NCBI GenBank assembly: GCA_002154345.1
Contig: MUNB01000002.1
Coordinates: forward strand, 1 to 48,778
From: Streptomyces griseus
GTDB taxonomy: Bacteria; Actinomycetota; Actinomycetes; Streptomycetales; Streptomycetaceae
Direction: 5' to 3'
Length of the DNA stretch: 48,778 nucleotides
This document shows positions 16,464 through 24,667 of this stretch, piece after piece (position 1 is the first letter of the stretch; every line of letters begins with the position of its first letter). The notes under the pieces are model-generated. The model did not search any database. It was not told where the DNA came from and saw nothing but the letters and a program-made list of their open reading frames with translations. The position numbers were made by a program, and so were the translations under genes.

Positions 16464-17009
16464 ACGCCTGCCGGGCCGGGCGTAGATGGTGCTGGTGAGA
16501 GCCGTCCGGCCGGCCGCGCTGCGCGACAGACGCTCTATCAGCGGCACCGGCAGGGCCAGCGCGCTCCGGCGCATCGTCCGCAGGGTGCCGAAGGCGTAGC
16601 GCCGTTCCGCCTCGGTCCAGAAGCCCGCGGGGGACAGCGCGGTCACCGACCGCGCCAGCCCGGCGCGGCCCAGTTCCAGCGCGTGCATGCCGCCCAGGGA
16701 GTTCCCGGCGACATGAGGGCGGTCCAGGCCGAGTTCGGCGCAGAAGGCCTCGTACACCGGGCCGACGGTCCCGAGATCGTACGGAACTCCGTCCGGCAGC
16801 GCGGGCGAGGTGCCGAAGCCGGGCAGGTCCACGGCGATCACCTCGCGTTCGGCGGCCAGGATCCGGGCCACCGGGTCCCAGGCCCGCAGATGGTGCCCGA
16901 TGCCGTGCAGGAGCAGCAACGGTGCGCCCGAGCCGGTCCGTTCGTACGCGACCGAGACCGGACGGGGGCCGTCGGCCGTTGCGACGGTGAAGGAGACCGT
17001 GGTGGTCAT
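16179..17009 (-). CDS. alpha/beta-fold hydrolase
   Basis: A 276-residue cytoplasmic hydrolase with LLLLHGIGHHLRAWDPVARI (oxyanion HG motif), the nucleophile elbow GNSLGGMHALELG, and the catalytic histidine in RLPGCGHVPMNDDPALVARV; the acid is probably the aspartate in WGTRDRILL. The ATG at 17009 has a good AGGGAG ribosome site 5 bases upstream, so the longer frame to 17048 is not used. The substrate is unknown. It is divergent from the ECF41-type sigma factor (start 17129) and is a candidate target of it, since ECF41 factors usually control the gene next door. Confidence 0.88.
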   Translation of the reverse strand: MTTTVSFTVATADGPRPVSVAYERTGSGAPLLLLHGIGHHLRAWDPVARILAAEREVIAVDLPGFGTSPALPDGVPYDLGTVGPVYEAFCAELGLDRPHVAGNSLGGMHALELGRAGLARSVTALSPAGFWTEAERRYAFGTLRTMRRSALALPVPLIERLSRSAAGRTALTSTIYARPGRRSPEAVVAETLALRGATGFHQTLEAGRDASFGEDVKGIPVTVAWGTRDRILLRRQGVRAKRVIPDARLVRLPGCGHVPMNDDPALVARVILDTSR

Positions 17010-17128
17010 GCTGCTCCCTGGAATGGGTAGACATCTCGTCAACAACAATTACCGCCGGGTAGCTTGGAGTTCAAGGGGCCGGGCGATTCCCGCTGGACAG
17101 CGGTTGGCCGGTGGGCTGGGATGGAGCG

Positions 17129-18013
17129 ATGACCGCCGACGCCGCGACCGAGCTCTTCGAAGAACACCGGCCTGTTCTCACCGGTGTCGCCTATCGCATG
17201 CTCGGCCGCATCGCCGACGCCGAGGACGTGGTCCAGGAGGCGTGGCTGAGGTGGTCGGCGGCGGCCCGCGAGGACATCCGGGAGCCGCGCGCCTTCCTGG
17301 TGCGGATCACCACCCGGCTGGCCATCGACCGGCTCCGGCACCTGCAGTCGCGCCGGGAGACGTATCCGGGGACCTGGTTGCCGGAGCCGGTGGTCACGGA
17401 CTTCGGCCCGGCCCTGCCCGACACCGCGGAACGCGCCGTACTCGCCGACTCCGTCTCGCTCGCCGTGCTGGTGGTCCTCGAATCGCTCTCGCCGCTGGAG
17501 CGCGCGGTGTTCGTGCTCCGGGAGGCCTTCGGATTCCCGTACGCCGAGATCGCCACCGCCCTGGACCGCACCGAGGCTGCCGTACGGCAGCTCGCCGGCC
17601 GGGCCAGGCGGCATGTGGAGGAGCGCAAGCCGCGCTACGACGTGGACCCCGCCGAGCGGCGTGACCTCACCGAACGCTTTTTGGCCGCCGCCTCCGGGGG
17701 CGGTATCGAGCAGCTGCTCGCGCTGCTGGCCCCGGACGTCCGGCTCGTCAGCGACAGCGGAGGCAGGGCGAAGGCGCCGCGGCGGATCATCGAGACCGCC
17801 GACAAGGTCGGCCGCTTCCTCTTCGCGGTGGCGGGCGACCTCGGCCCGGACGGGGAAATCCGCATCGTGGAGATCAACGGTGGACCCGCCGCCGTCTACT
17901 TCGTCGGCGGGAAGCCCGACACCGTCTTTCAGATCGAAGTCAGCCAAGGTGTCATTCAATGCGCCTATATCATTCGTAATCCGGACAAGCTCTCCGGACT
18001 GTCCGCCGCATAG
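17129..18013 (+). CDS. ECF41-type RNA polymerase sigma factor with SnoaL-like C-terminal domain
   Basis: A 294-residue ECF sigma factor. Sigma region 2 is FEEHRPVLTGVAYRMLGRIA with DAEDVVQEAWLRW (about 10-42); region 4 is LSPLERAVFVLREAFGFPYA and EAAVRQLAGRARRHVEERK (about 120-167). The ~110-residue extension is the SnoaL/NTF2-like domain of ECF41, which acts as a built-in anti-sigma switch. Its two signature motifs are visible: DSGGR (209-213; the family norm is DGGGR) and NPDKL (284-288). No separate anti-sigma gene is needed. A GTG at 17111 is an alternative start. The usual ECF41 partners (DoxX-like or carboxymuconolactone decarboxylase proteins) are absent; a hydrolase occupies the divergent side. 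Confidence 0.93.
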   Translation: MTADAATELFEEHRPVLTGVAYRMLGRIADAEDVVQEAWLRWSAAAREDIREPRAFLVRITTRLAIDRLRHLQSRRETYPGTWLPEPVVTDFGPALPDTAERAVLADSVSLAVLVVLESLSPLERAVFVLREAFGFPYAEIATALDRTEAAVRQLAGRARRHVEERKPRYDVDPAERRDLTERFLAAASGGGIEQLLALLAPDVRLVSDSGGRAKAPRRIIETADKVGRFLFAVAGDLGPDGEIRIVEINGGPAAVYFVGGKPDTVFQIEVSQGVIQCAYIIRNPDKLSGLSAA

Positions 18014-18064
18014 TCAAAAGCACCACCGGCCGCCTCGGCCCCGCAGGTCTACTCCGGTCCTGGT

Positions 18065-18100
18065 CAGAGCCCCGCCATCCGTCGCGATGGCGGGGCTCTG
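18065..18100 (+). terminator. strong stem-loop terminator after the sigma factor gene
   Basis: A perfect 15-base stem (18065-18079 with 18086-18100) around a 6-base loop, ending GGGGCTCTG, lies 52 bases after the sigma stop codon. No U-run follows, as is common in Streptomyces. Confidence 0.85.
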
Positions 18101-18164
18101 CGCTGCGCGCGCCTCACGGCAGCACGAACGTCGTGTGAACGCTCTGCGCCAGAGTCCCGTTTCG

Positions 18165-18177
18165 TTCCGTTACGGAA
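18165..18177. promoter_or_regulatory. perfect inverted repeat TTCCGT-T-ACGGAA
   Basis: A 13-base palindrome upstream of the GntR gene and seven bases before the second palindrome at 18184. Its position just upstream of the predicted -35 (18190) fits an activator or co-repressor site. The protein that binds it is unknown. Confidence 0.5.
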
Positions 18178-18183
18178 TAAGTA

Positions 18184-18218
18184 TTGGTCTTGACCAAGGG
18201 GGTATGCCGTCCTAGGGT
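18184..18218 (+). promoter_or_regulatory. GntR gene promoter overlapped by a DasR-like operator
   Basis: TTGACC (18190-18195), a 17-base spacer and TAGGGT (18213-18218) make a near-consensus HrdB promoter. The palindrome TTGGTC-TT-GACCAA (18184-18197) overlaps the -35. It closely resembles the dre site bound by DasR and related HutC/GntR regulators (core TGGTCTAGACCA), so binding would block transcription. The predicted start point near 18225 leaves a leader of about 65 bases before the GTG at 18291. Confidence 0.72.
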
Positions 18219-18290
18219 CTCCACTTAAGACAGGAACCTTTAATAAATAACGTCGCGGAAAATAGACGCTGGGCGATTGCGGAGGACAGG

Positions 18291-19061
18291 GTGGGGACCA
18301 CGCAGCTGGAATCGGTTCAGGAGCCGAAGTACTGGCACCTCAAGACCGTGCTCAGTGAGGCACTCGACTCGGACTTTGCGGTGGGGGAGATCCTGCCCAA
18401 CGAGCGGGACCTCGCGGCGCGGTTCGGTGTCGCGCGAGCCACGCTCCGGCAGGCCCTGGAGCAGCTCGAACTCGAAGGCAGACTGCAGCGCCGCCGTGGA
18501 GTCGGGACCACCGTCGCCCCGCCGCGCGTGGGAATCGCCGTCTCCACCGCCCAGCACGAATGGACGGGCGGCGTCAGCGGCGAGGCCTGGCAGCCGGTCG
18601 ACAGCACCATGGACAAGGCCCCGGCGGCGGTGGCCGTCATGCTCGGGACGGACCCCGCCGAACCGGTCCACGTGGTGCGGCGTATCCGTGACACCCAGGG
18701 GCAGGCGGTCGCGGCGGAGCTCCTCTACATCCCCGCCTCCTCGGTGCCCGATCTCTCCGCCATCGAGGCCCCGTCCGGCCCCGTCCGGGCCCGCAGCGTG
18801 TTGCGCGAGCTGCACCGGCTCGGCCTGCAGGGCCAGGACCGCTCCGTGGAGCTCGGCTCCGCACGGGCGGACGACGCCAAGGAACTGGACCGGCTCCCCG
18901 GCGCCCCGGTCCTCGTCGTCACCACCCGCTACTTCACCGCGGACGGCACGGCGGCCGTGTCCGTCGCCACCTACCGTGCGGACACCTGCCGGCTCACCTT
19001 CGGGGACTCCGGCGCGCTGGAGATCAGCCACGACGAACAGCCGGAGCGTCAGGCCTCCTGA
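18291..19061 (+). CDS. GntR-family (HutC/UTRA) transcriptional regulator
   Basis: A 256-residue regulator: N-terminal winged HTH (LPNERDLAARFGVARATLRQ, then ALEQLELEGRLQRRRGVGT, about 35-77) and a C-terminal UTRA effector domain (VHVVRRIRDTQGQAVAAELL and later FTADGTAAVSVATYRADTCR). The class includes DasR, NagR and HutC, which respond to amino sugars, phosphosugars or histidine intermediates. The GTG follows GAGGACAGG at suitable spacing. No sugar uptake or catabolic genes flank it, so its targets are probably elsewhere, apart from its own promoter, which has a DasR-like palindrome. It converges with the ROK regulator. Confidence 0.9.
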   Translation: MGTTQLESVQEPKYWHLKTVLSEALDSDFAVGEILPNERDLAARFGVARATLRQALEQLELEGRLQRRRGVGTTVAPPRVGIAVSTAQHEWTGGVSGEAWQPVDSTMDKAPAAVAVMLGTDPAEPVHVVRRIRDTQGQAVAAELLYIPASSVPDLSAIEAPSGPVRARSVLRELHRLGLQGQDRSVELGSARADDAKELDRLPGAPVLVVTTRYFTADGTAAVSVATYRADTCRLTFGDSGALEISHDEQPERQAS

Positions 19062-19085
19062 CACCACCGGTCCGCCGACCCCACG

Positions 19086-19125
19086 CCCGCCGTTCTTGAG
19101 GACTCCGGCCCTCGGAAGCGGCGGG
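19086..19125. terminator. candidate bidirectional terminator between GntR and ROK genes
   Basis: CCCGCCG (19086-19092) pairs with CGGCGGG (19119-19125), with a partly complementary interior (TTC/GAA next to the stem). It lies between the two convergent stop codons (19061 and 19171). Confidence 0.45.
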
Positions 19126-19170
19126 TACGTGCTTTCCCGGGGCTCTCCCCGTGGGGCGACCGGCGGGCGG

Positions 19171-20328
19171 TCAGCGGCGGGCGGTCACAGCCCCTTCGAC
19201 GGCGAACAACTGCTCCTCGACGTGGTCCAGGGCGAGCCGCAGCGCCCCGGTCGCGACGGCGGCCTCTCCGAGCAGCGACAACGTCACCCGGGGCGGACGC
19301 AGACAGTAGCGGGCCAGCTCCCGGCGGAGGGGTTCCAGCACTCCGTCAAGCCCGGCGGCCCAGCCGCCGACCACGACCAGCTCCGGGTCGAGCGCCAGCA
19401 CCAGCGCCGCCACATCGTGCACCAGCCGCTGAAGGAACCGCTCGACCGCCGCCTGGGCCCCCGCATCGCCCTCCCGGGCCTTGGCGAACACCGCGGCCAC
19501 CGCGGGCTCGTCCAGCGGGTCCAGCGGCGTGTCCGTCGTCGACAGCAGATGCTCCGGCGTCACATCCCTGCCCAGCAGGTGCAGAGCGCCGATCTCCCCG
19601 GCGGCCCCGCCGAACCCCCGGTGCAGACGTCCGCCGATCAAGGAACCCGCTCCGGGGCTCAGCCCCGCCAGCACGAAGACCACATCGTCGGACTCGGTGG
19701 CCGCGCCCTTCCAGTGCTCGGCCACCGCGGCGGCGTTGGCGTCGTTCTCGACGAGCACCGGGCAGCGGAACGAACGGCGAAGCCGCTCCCCGAGCGCGAG
19801 CCCGGTCCAGTCCGGCAACGCCGTACCCAGCCGCACCGTCCCGTCGGCCTCCACGATTCCGGGGCTGCCCACGCCGACCGCACGCAGACTGCTCCGGGCC
19901 ACCCCGGTGCGCCGCAGCACATCCGCGATGACGGCCCGGACCTGGTCGAGCCGGTCATCGGCGCAGGCGGTCTCCGACACCGCGCGGGAGCCGGCCCCGA
20001 CGATCCGGCCGTCGAGCCCCGAGATGAGCGCGGACACCCGGTGCGGGCCGATCTCCACCCCGAGGAGGTGACCCGCCTCGGCCCGGAAGCGGAACCTGCG
20101 GGCAGGGCGCCCCTGGCGTCGCGCCTCGCTCTCGTCGGGCACGGCCTCGACCACGAGCCCCGCTTCGAACAGCCCCTCGACGACCCCTTCGACCGTCGGC
20201 CGGGACAGCCCGGTGATCCGGGTCAGGTCCGTCAGCGTCGGCGCACCGGCCCCCCTGAGCGCGTGCAGCACTACCGCGGAATTGATCCGTCGCAACAGGG
20301 ACGGGTCCCCACCGGTCAGCCGGCCCAC
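19171..20328 (-). CDS. ROK-family transcriptional regulator
   Basis: A 385-residue protein: a MarR-like winged HTH at the N-terminus (LLRRINSAVVLHALRGAGAP, ITGLSRPTVEGVVEGLFEAG) followed by a ROK sugar-kinase fold (LLGVEIGPHRVSALISGLDG; VGVGSPGIVEADGTVRLG; the catalytic-type aspartate in LVENDANAAAVAEHW; GGAAGEIGALHLL). The usual ROK zinc motif (CxCGxxGCxE) and the histidine of GEIGH are missing, so metal-dependent sugar phosphorylation is unlikely and it probably acts only as a regulator. The GTG at 20328 has GGGAGGA 7 bases upstream and defines the start. No sugar operon is beside it. Confidence 0.9.
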   Translation of the reverse strand: MGRLTGGDPSLLRRINSAVVLHALRGAGAPTLTDLTRITGLSRPTVEGVVEGLFEAGLVVEAVPDESEARRQGRPARRFRFRAEAGHLLGVEIGPHRVSALISGLDGRIVGAGSRAVSETACADDRLDQVRAVIADVLRRTGVARSSLRAVGVGSPGIVEADGTVRLGTALPDWTGLALGERLRRSFRCPVLVENDANAAAVAEHWKGAATESDDVVFVLAGLSPGAGSLIGGRLHRGFGGAAGEIGALHLLGRDVTPEHLLSTTDTPLDPLDEPAVAAVFAKAREGDAGAQAAVERFLQRLVHDVAALVLALDPELVVVGGWAAGLDGVLEPLRRELARYCLRPPRVTLSLLGEAAVATGALRLALDHVEEQLFAVEGAVTARR

Positions 20329-20428
20329 GGTATGTCCTCCCAGCTCGTGCGCATGTCTGCCGGATCGTACTCGCTGGCCGGGACCCCTGCGACCAGCGAC
20401 GAAAGCCGGTACCGAGCCGCAACCTGGG

Positions 20429-21079
20429 TCACCCCGGAGCGACGAATCCGGACTCGTAGGCGGCGATGACCGCCTGCGTGCGGTCCCGCGCGCCCAACTT
20501 CGCCAGGACCGAGCTGACATGGGTCTTCACCGTCTGGATCCCGACGACGAGGTCGGCCGCGATCTCCGCGTTCGAAAGCCCTCGGGCCATCAGCCGGAGC
20601 ACCGCCGCCTCCCGGTCGGTGAGTGCCGCCCGATCGAGGGCGGCCCGCGCCTTGTCCGTCCCGTACTCGGCGGCAAGCTGCCGGACCGCCGCCGGAAACA
20701 GCAGCGATTCCCCCTCGGCCACCAGCCGCACGGCGTGCACGATCTCCGCCGGCCTGGCGCGCTTGAGCAGAAAGCCGTCCGCCCCCGCCCTCAACGCCTC
20801 GTACACGTACTCGTCGTTCTCGAACGTCGTCACCACGAGGATCTTCGGAGGATCCGGCACCGTACGCAGCACCAGCCGGGTCGCCTCGATGCCGTCCATC
20901 AGCGGCATCCGCACATCCATCGCCACCACGTCGGGCCGCAACCGGTTCACCAGGGGGATCACCGCGGCGCCGTCCGCCGCCTCACCCACCACCTCGATGT
21001 CGGGCTGGGCCTCCAGCACGGCACGCAGACCGGCGCGCACCAAGGGCTCGTCATCGACCAGAAGAACGGTGAAGGGCAT
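20429..21079 (-). CDS. two-component response regulator, NarL/LuxR type
   Basis: A 216-residue regulator. The receiver domain (MPFTVLLVDDEPLVRAGLRA) has the acidic pair Asp9-Asp10, the phosphorylated Asp55 in VVAMDVRMPLMDG and the lysine in FLLKRARPAE. The LuxR-type HTH is at the C-terminus (LTDREAAVLRLMARGLSNAE, IQTVKTHVSSVLAKLGARDR). Its first 29 bases overlap the kinase gene upstream, so the two are translated together. The divergent ABC exporter at 22353 is the likely target, as is common for this type of pair. Confidence 0.95.
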   Translation of the reverse strand: MPFTVLLVDDEPLVRAGLRAVLEAQPDIEVVGEAADGAAVIPLVNRLRPDVVAMDVRMPLMDGIEATRLVLRTVPDPPKILVVTTFENDEYVYEALRAGADGFLLKRARPAEIVHAVRLVAEGESLLFPAAVRQLAAEYGTDKARAALDRAALTDREAAVLRLMARGLSNAEIAADLVVGIQTVKTHVSSVLAKLGARDRTQAVIAAYESGFVAPG

Positions 21080-22244
21080 CCGACCAGCGTATGCCGTCCA
21101 GGGGGAGGCTCACGCGCACCCGCCACTCACCCTCCCGCGACTCCGTCCGCGCTTTCCCGCCCAGCAACGCGGCCCGCTCCCGTATACCGCGCAGTCCACT
21201 GCCGCTCCCCGGCAGGCCGGCTGTCCCGGACAGGGGGTTGACCACCTCCAGCTCCAGCCGCTTGTCGGCCACCGTGATGCTCACCCGGACGGGAACCGGT
21301 CCCGCGTGACGGAGCACATTGGTCAGGCTCTCCTGAAGAATCCGATACCCCTCCCGGGAAACCGGCGCCGGGACCAGGCCGAGATCCCCGGACACCCGCG
21401 CATCCACCGTCGCCCCGGAACTCCTCGCGGAGTCCAGAAGCCGCTCCGCCTCTTTCAGCGTCGGCCGTCGGCTCACGGGTGTGCCGGATTCACGCAGCAC
21501 CCGCAGCACCCGCTCCAGGTCCTCCAGCGCATCGCGCCCCGTCTCCTCGATCGCGGCCAGTGCCCGCTCCGTGAACGCCGGGTCGTTCGCCGCCCGCGCC
21601 GCTCCGGCCTGCACCACCGCCACCGTCAGCGCATGGCCGATGGAATCGTGCAGCTCCCGAGCTATGCGATTGCGCTCCAGCAACTGCTCGGTCAGCTCCT
21701 CCAGCACACTCAGCCGGTCCGTCGGCGAGGGACCCAGCAGCCACCGGGCGGCGGCCGTACTGAGCCGGCCCCCGAGCACCACCAGAACGAGCAGCGGAAC
21801 GATCGGCAGCGGTGCGAGCAGCACGTTCCACCAGTGCGGGCTCAACCCTTCGACCAACCCGCCCGGAGGCCTGCCCGTCGCCGACAGGACGAGCTCGATC
21901 GAGGCCACGGGCAACCACAGGGCCAGGATCGCGGCGGCCGATATAAGGAGCCGCACCTCCAGCCAGAGCACGGTCCGCCACCGCTCGGCCCAACTGGCCG
22001 AGGACGCCACCGCGATGGAAGCGTCGGGCTGCCCGCGCTCGGACGGAGTCAGCAGCAACTGGGCCTGCAGGCCCTCCTCGAGACGCATCGCGGGTATGAG
22101 GCCCACCGGCACCGCGAAGAGCAGGGGCATCCAGAACTCGTCGGAGATGAAGAACCACACGCTGGCAGCGGCGGCCGGAATGAACATGTGCAACCAGCGG
22201 CTGTAAGTGACCGCGCTGGTCAGCGGGGTGAGGATGCGGTGCAT
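21051..22244 (-). CDS. two-component sensor histidine kinase (HisKA_3 type)
   Basis: A 397-residue kinase. The N-terminal half has four to five hydrophobic segments (FIPAAAASVWFFISDEFWMP, LLFAVPVGLIPAM, LLISAAAILALWLPVASIEL, VLLAPLPIVPLLVLVVLGG). The dimerisation and phosphorylation region is RNRIARELHDSIGHALTVAV, with His199 as the phosphorylated residue. The HATPase has the N-box (LQESLTNVLRHAG) and GSGSGLRGIRERAALLGG. There is no large extracellular sensor, so it may sense membrane state, as in kinases paired with ABC exporters. ATG 22244 follows GAGG; an upstream ATG at 22286 would add 14 hydrophilic residues. Confidence 0.93.
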   Translation of the reverse strand: MHRILTPLTSAVTYSRWLHMFIPAAAASVWFFISDEFWMPLLFAVPVGLIPAMRLEEGLQAQLLLTPSERGQPDASIAVASSASWAERWRTVLWLEVRLLISAAAILALWLPVASIELVLSATGRPPGGLVEGLSPHWWNVLLAPLPIVPLLVLVVLGGRLSTAAARWLLGPSPTDRLSVLEELTEQLLERNRIARELHDSIGHALTVAVVQAGAARAANDPAFTERALAAIEETGRDALEDLERVLRVLRESGTPVSRRPTLKEAERLLDSARSSGATVDARVSGDLGLVPAPVSREGYRILQESLTNVLRHAGPVPVRVSITVADKRLELEVVNPLSGTAGLPGSGSGLRGIRERAALLGGKARTESREGEWRVRVSLPLDGIRWSDALHRSSGR

Positions 22245-22352
22245 GTCCTCATCGTCCCAGCGGGCCGAGCGGACCGGCTCCCCCATGAGAGGGAGACGAA
22301 CCCCGCCGGCGGGGGAAGCGGCACACCCGCCGCACCGGCCAGGCTCGAAGAC

Positions 22353-23285
22353 ATGACCAGCATCGACGTCCACGAACTCACCAAGCAGTACGGAACCACC
22401 CGTGCGGTGGACCGCCTCAGCTTCCGCGTGCGACCGGGCAGGGTCACCGGATTCCTCGGACCCAACGGCGCCGGCAAGTCCACGACCATGCGTCTCGTTC
22501 TCGGCCTGGACCGGCCGACCCGCGGCTCCGCCACGATCGGCGGGCGGCCCTACGCGCAGCTCCCCGAACCGCTGCGCACTGTCGGCGCCCTGCTCGACGC
22601 CCAGGCCGCGCACGGCTCACGCACGGCGCGCAGCCACCTGTCGGCACTCGCCGTGAGCAACGGCATACCCATGTCGCGGGTGGCGTCCGTGCTGGAGGAG
22701 ACCGGACTCGGCGACGTGAGTACCCGGCGCATCAAGTCCTTCTCCCTCGGCATGCGCCAGCGTCTCGGGATCGCGGCCGCCCTGCTCGGCGACCCGCAGG
22801 TGGTCATGCTGGACGAGCCGTCGAACGGGCTGGACCCCGAAGGCATCATCTGGATCCGCGAACTCATGAAGCGACTCGCCCGCGAGGGCCGCACGGTGCT
22901 GGTCTCCAGCCACCTCATGAACGAGACCGCCTCCTTCGCCGACCACCTGGTGGTGCTCGGCCGGGGTCGCCTGCTCGCCGACATGCCGATGAAGGAGTTC
23001 CTCGACTCCCGCAGCCGCCCCCGTGTACGCCTGCGCACGACCGAACCCGGCAGGCTCCGCTCGGCGCTGACCTCCAGGGGGCTGACCGGGATACGAGCCG
23101 AGGACGACCGCTGGACGATCGACGGCGTCACAGCGGAGGAGATCGGATCAATCGCCGCCGACGAGGGCATTCCCCTGCTCGAACTGGGCGATGAACGCGC
23201 CACGTTGGAACAGGCCTACCTCGACCTCACGGCCGGCGACACCCCCTTCGCCGCATCGACCACCCGCGACCGCACGGAGGCGTGA
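22353..23285 (+). CDS. ABC transporter ATP-binding protein
   Basis: A 310-residue ATPase with Walker A GPNGAGKSTTMRLVLGLDRP (about 34-53), ABC signature FSLGMRQRLGIAAALLGDPQ, Walker B VVMLDEPSNGLDPEG and the switch histidine in VLVSSHLMNETASF. The ~90-residue C-terminal extension is typical of BcrA/DrrA-like export ATPases. It is translationally coupled to the permease (TGA overlaps the GTG at 23282). The pair probably exports a peptide or lipid-like compound, or gives resistance to a membrane-active antibiotic, in answer to the divergent two-component system (inference). Confidence 0.94.
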   Translation: MTSIDVHELTKQYGTTRAVDRLSFRVRPGRVTGFLGPNGAGKSTTMRLVLGLDRPTRGSATIGGRPYAQLPEPLRTVGALLDAQAAHGSRTARSHLSALAVSNGIPMSRVASVLEETGLGDVSTRRIKSFSLGMRQRLGIAAALLGDPQVVMLDEPSNGLDPEGIIWIRELMKRLAREGRTVLVSSHLMNETASFADHLVVLGRGRLLADMPMKEFLDSRSRPRVRLRTTEPGRLRSALTSRGLTGIRAEDDRWTIDGVTAEEIGSIAADEGIPLLELGDERATLEQAYLDLTAGDTPFAASTTRDRTEA

Positions 23286-24025
23286 ACATGACCCTGGCGG
23301 CAGTACTCCACTCCGAGTGGATCAAGATCAGGTCGATACGGTCGACCTATGGCTCCCTGATGGCCGTCTTCGGCATCACCCTCATCGTCACCGTGCTCGT
23401 CCTCGGGACCGTCGGCCAGGAGCAGGCGGAGCGGGCCAGATCCGACGCGGTCCTCAACGCCTTCTTCGCACTGAACTTCGGGCAGATCGCGGCCATCGCG
23501 TTCGGAGCGACCGCGGTCTCCTCGGAGTTCCTCAACGGAGCCCTGCGCATATCGCTCGCCGCGGTTCCCCGCCGCTCCCTCTTCTACGCGGCGAAGATGA
23601 CGGCGATCGGTGGGGCGGCGCTCGTCATCGGGCTGGTGACCAGCTTCGCGGCGTTCCTGGTCGGTCAACTCTTCCTGGAGGAGCACGCGATCGGCCTGGG
23701 GCACCCCGGTGCGCTGCGCGCCGCCGTCGGAGGAGGGATCTATCTCGCGCTGATGGCGCTGCTCGCGGCAGGTCTCGCGGCACTCATGCGCAGCGCGGTC
23801 GCGGTGCTCGGTCTGCTCATACCGCTCCTTCTGATCGTCCCCTTCGTGTTCGTGGACGTCGCCACCGCGGTGGTGCGATATCTGCCCGACCGCGCCGGGC
23901 AGGCGGTGCTGCACCAGAATCCGGGAGACAGCCTGGGGCCATGGACCGGCCTGGCGGTGGCAGCCGCGTGGGCGGCGGCAGCGCTCCTGGCGGGTTGGTG
24001 GGCGGTCCGCAACCGGGATGCGTGA
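23282..24025 (+). CDS. ABC-2 type transporter permease
   Basis: A 247-residue membrane protein with six likely helices, starting with LMAVFGITLIVTVLVLGTVG and ending with TGLAVAAAWAAAALLAGWWA. The short N-terminus HSEWIKIRSIRSTYGSL is the amphipathic elbow common to ABC-2 permeases of this type. GTG at 23282 overlaps the ATPase stop; ATG at 23288 is an alternative start two codons later. It forms the transmembrane half of the exporter with the preceding ATPase, presumably as a homodimer. Confidence 0.92.
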   Translation: MNMTLAAVLHSEWIKIRSIRSTYGSLMAVFGITLIVTVLVLGTVGQEQAERARSDAVLNAFFALNFGQIAAIAFGATAVSSEFLNGALRISLAAVPRRSLFYAAKMTAIGGAALVIGLVTSFAAFLVGQLFLEEHAIGLGHPGALRAAVGGGIYLALMALLAAGLAALMRSAVAVLGLLIPLLLIVPFVFVDVATAVVRYLPDRAGQAVLHQNPGDSLGPWTGLAVAAAWAAAALLAGWWAVRNRDA

Positions 24026-24060
24026 GGCCCCAACAGAAAGGGGGCGGCGGCGGGCTCGGC

Positions 24061-24648
24061 TCAGTCGGTCAGCGCCGGGCCGGCAGCCGGTCGGCCGGTC
24101 GGACAGGAGGGGCGGGTGAGCACGGCGTCCCGGAGGCGGGCGTACTCCTCGGCCATGCTCTGGACCGTCCAGTGGGCGTTGAGGCCGCTGGGGTTGGGGA
24201 GTGCCCACACGTGGGCGCCGCCGACCGTGCGGTCCTGGGGGCCGATGCGGGCCCGGGGCTCACCGAAGGCCGTGCGATAGGCGGTGATGCCGACCACCGC
24301 GAGCCACTGCGGGGCGAGCCGTTCGACCTTCGCCGTCAGAGCGGTCCCGCCCGCCCGGAACTCGTCCGCGCCGAGCTCGTCCGCCCGGGCCGTGGCCCGC
24401 GCCACCACATTGGTGATGCCGAGCCCGAGGCCGAGCAACTCGCTCTGCTCCGAAGGACGCAGCTGCCGGGGCGTGAAACCCGACCGGTGCAGGACCGGCC
24501 AGAACCGGTTTCCCGGGTGGGCGAAATGGTGGCCCGTCGCCGCGGTCATCAGGCTCGGGTTGATGCCGCAGAAGAGCACGCGCAGACCGCCCGCGGCCAC
24601 ATCGGGGACGATGCGGTCACGGGCGGCGCTCAGCTCCTCGGGGGTCAT
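24061..24648 (-). CDS. mug: G/U mismatch-specific DNA glycosylase
   Basis: A 195-residue member of the Mug/TDG branch of the uracil-DNA glycosylase superfamily. Motif 1 is FCGINPSLMTAATGHHFAHP (catalytic-site Asn in GINPS) and motif 2 is LPNPSGLNAHWTVQSMAEEY, the NPSGL loop that inserts into the helix. It removes uracil or ethenocytosine opposite guanine. The start ATG gives MTPEELSAARDRI. It lies 19 bases downstream of purB on the same strand and may be read with it. Confidence 0.93.
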   Translation of the reverse strand: MTPEELSAARDRIVPDVAAGGLRVLFCGINPSLMTAATGHHFAHPGNRFWPVLHRSGFTPRQLRPSEQSELLGLGLGITNVVARATARADELGADEFRAGGTALTAKVERLAPQWLAVVGITAYRTAFGEPRARIGPQDRTVGGAHVWALPNPSGLNAHWTVQSMAEEYARLRDAVLTRPSCPTGRPAAGPALTD

Positions 24649-24667
24649 ACGGTGAGGGCGGTGCCGG

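Noticed and set aside
18291-20328. GntR-ROK region as a sugar-utilisation cluster
   Set aside because: No transporter, kinase or glycosidase gene is present; the two regulators are convergent and unrelated in operon terms.
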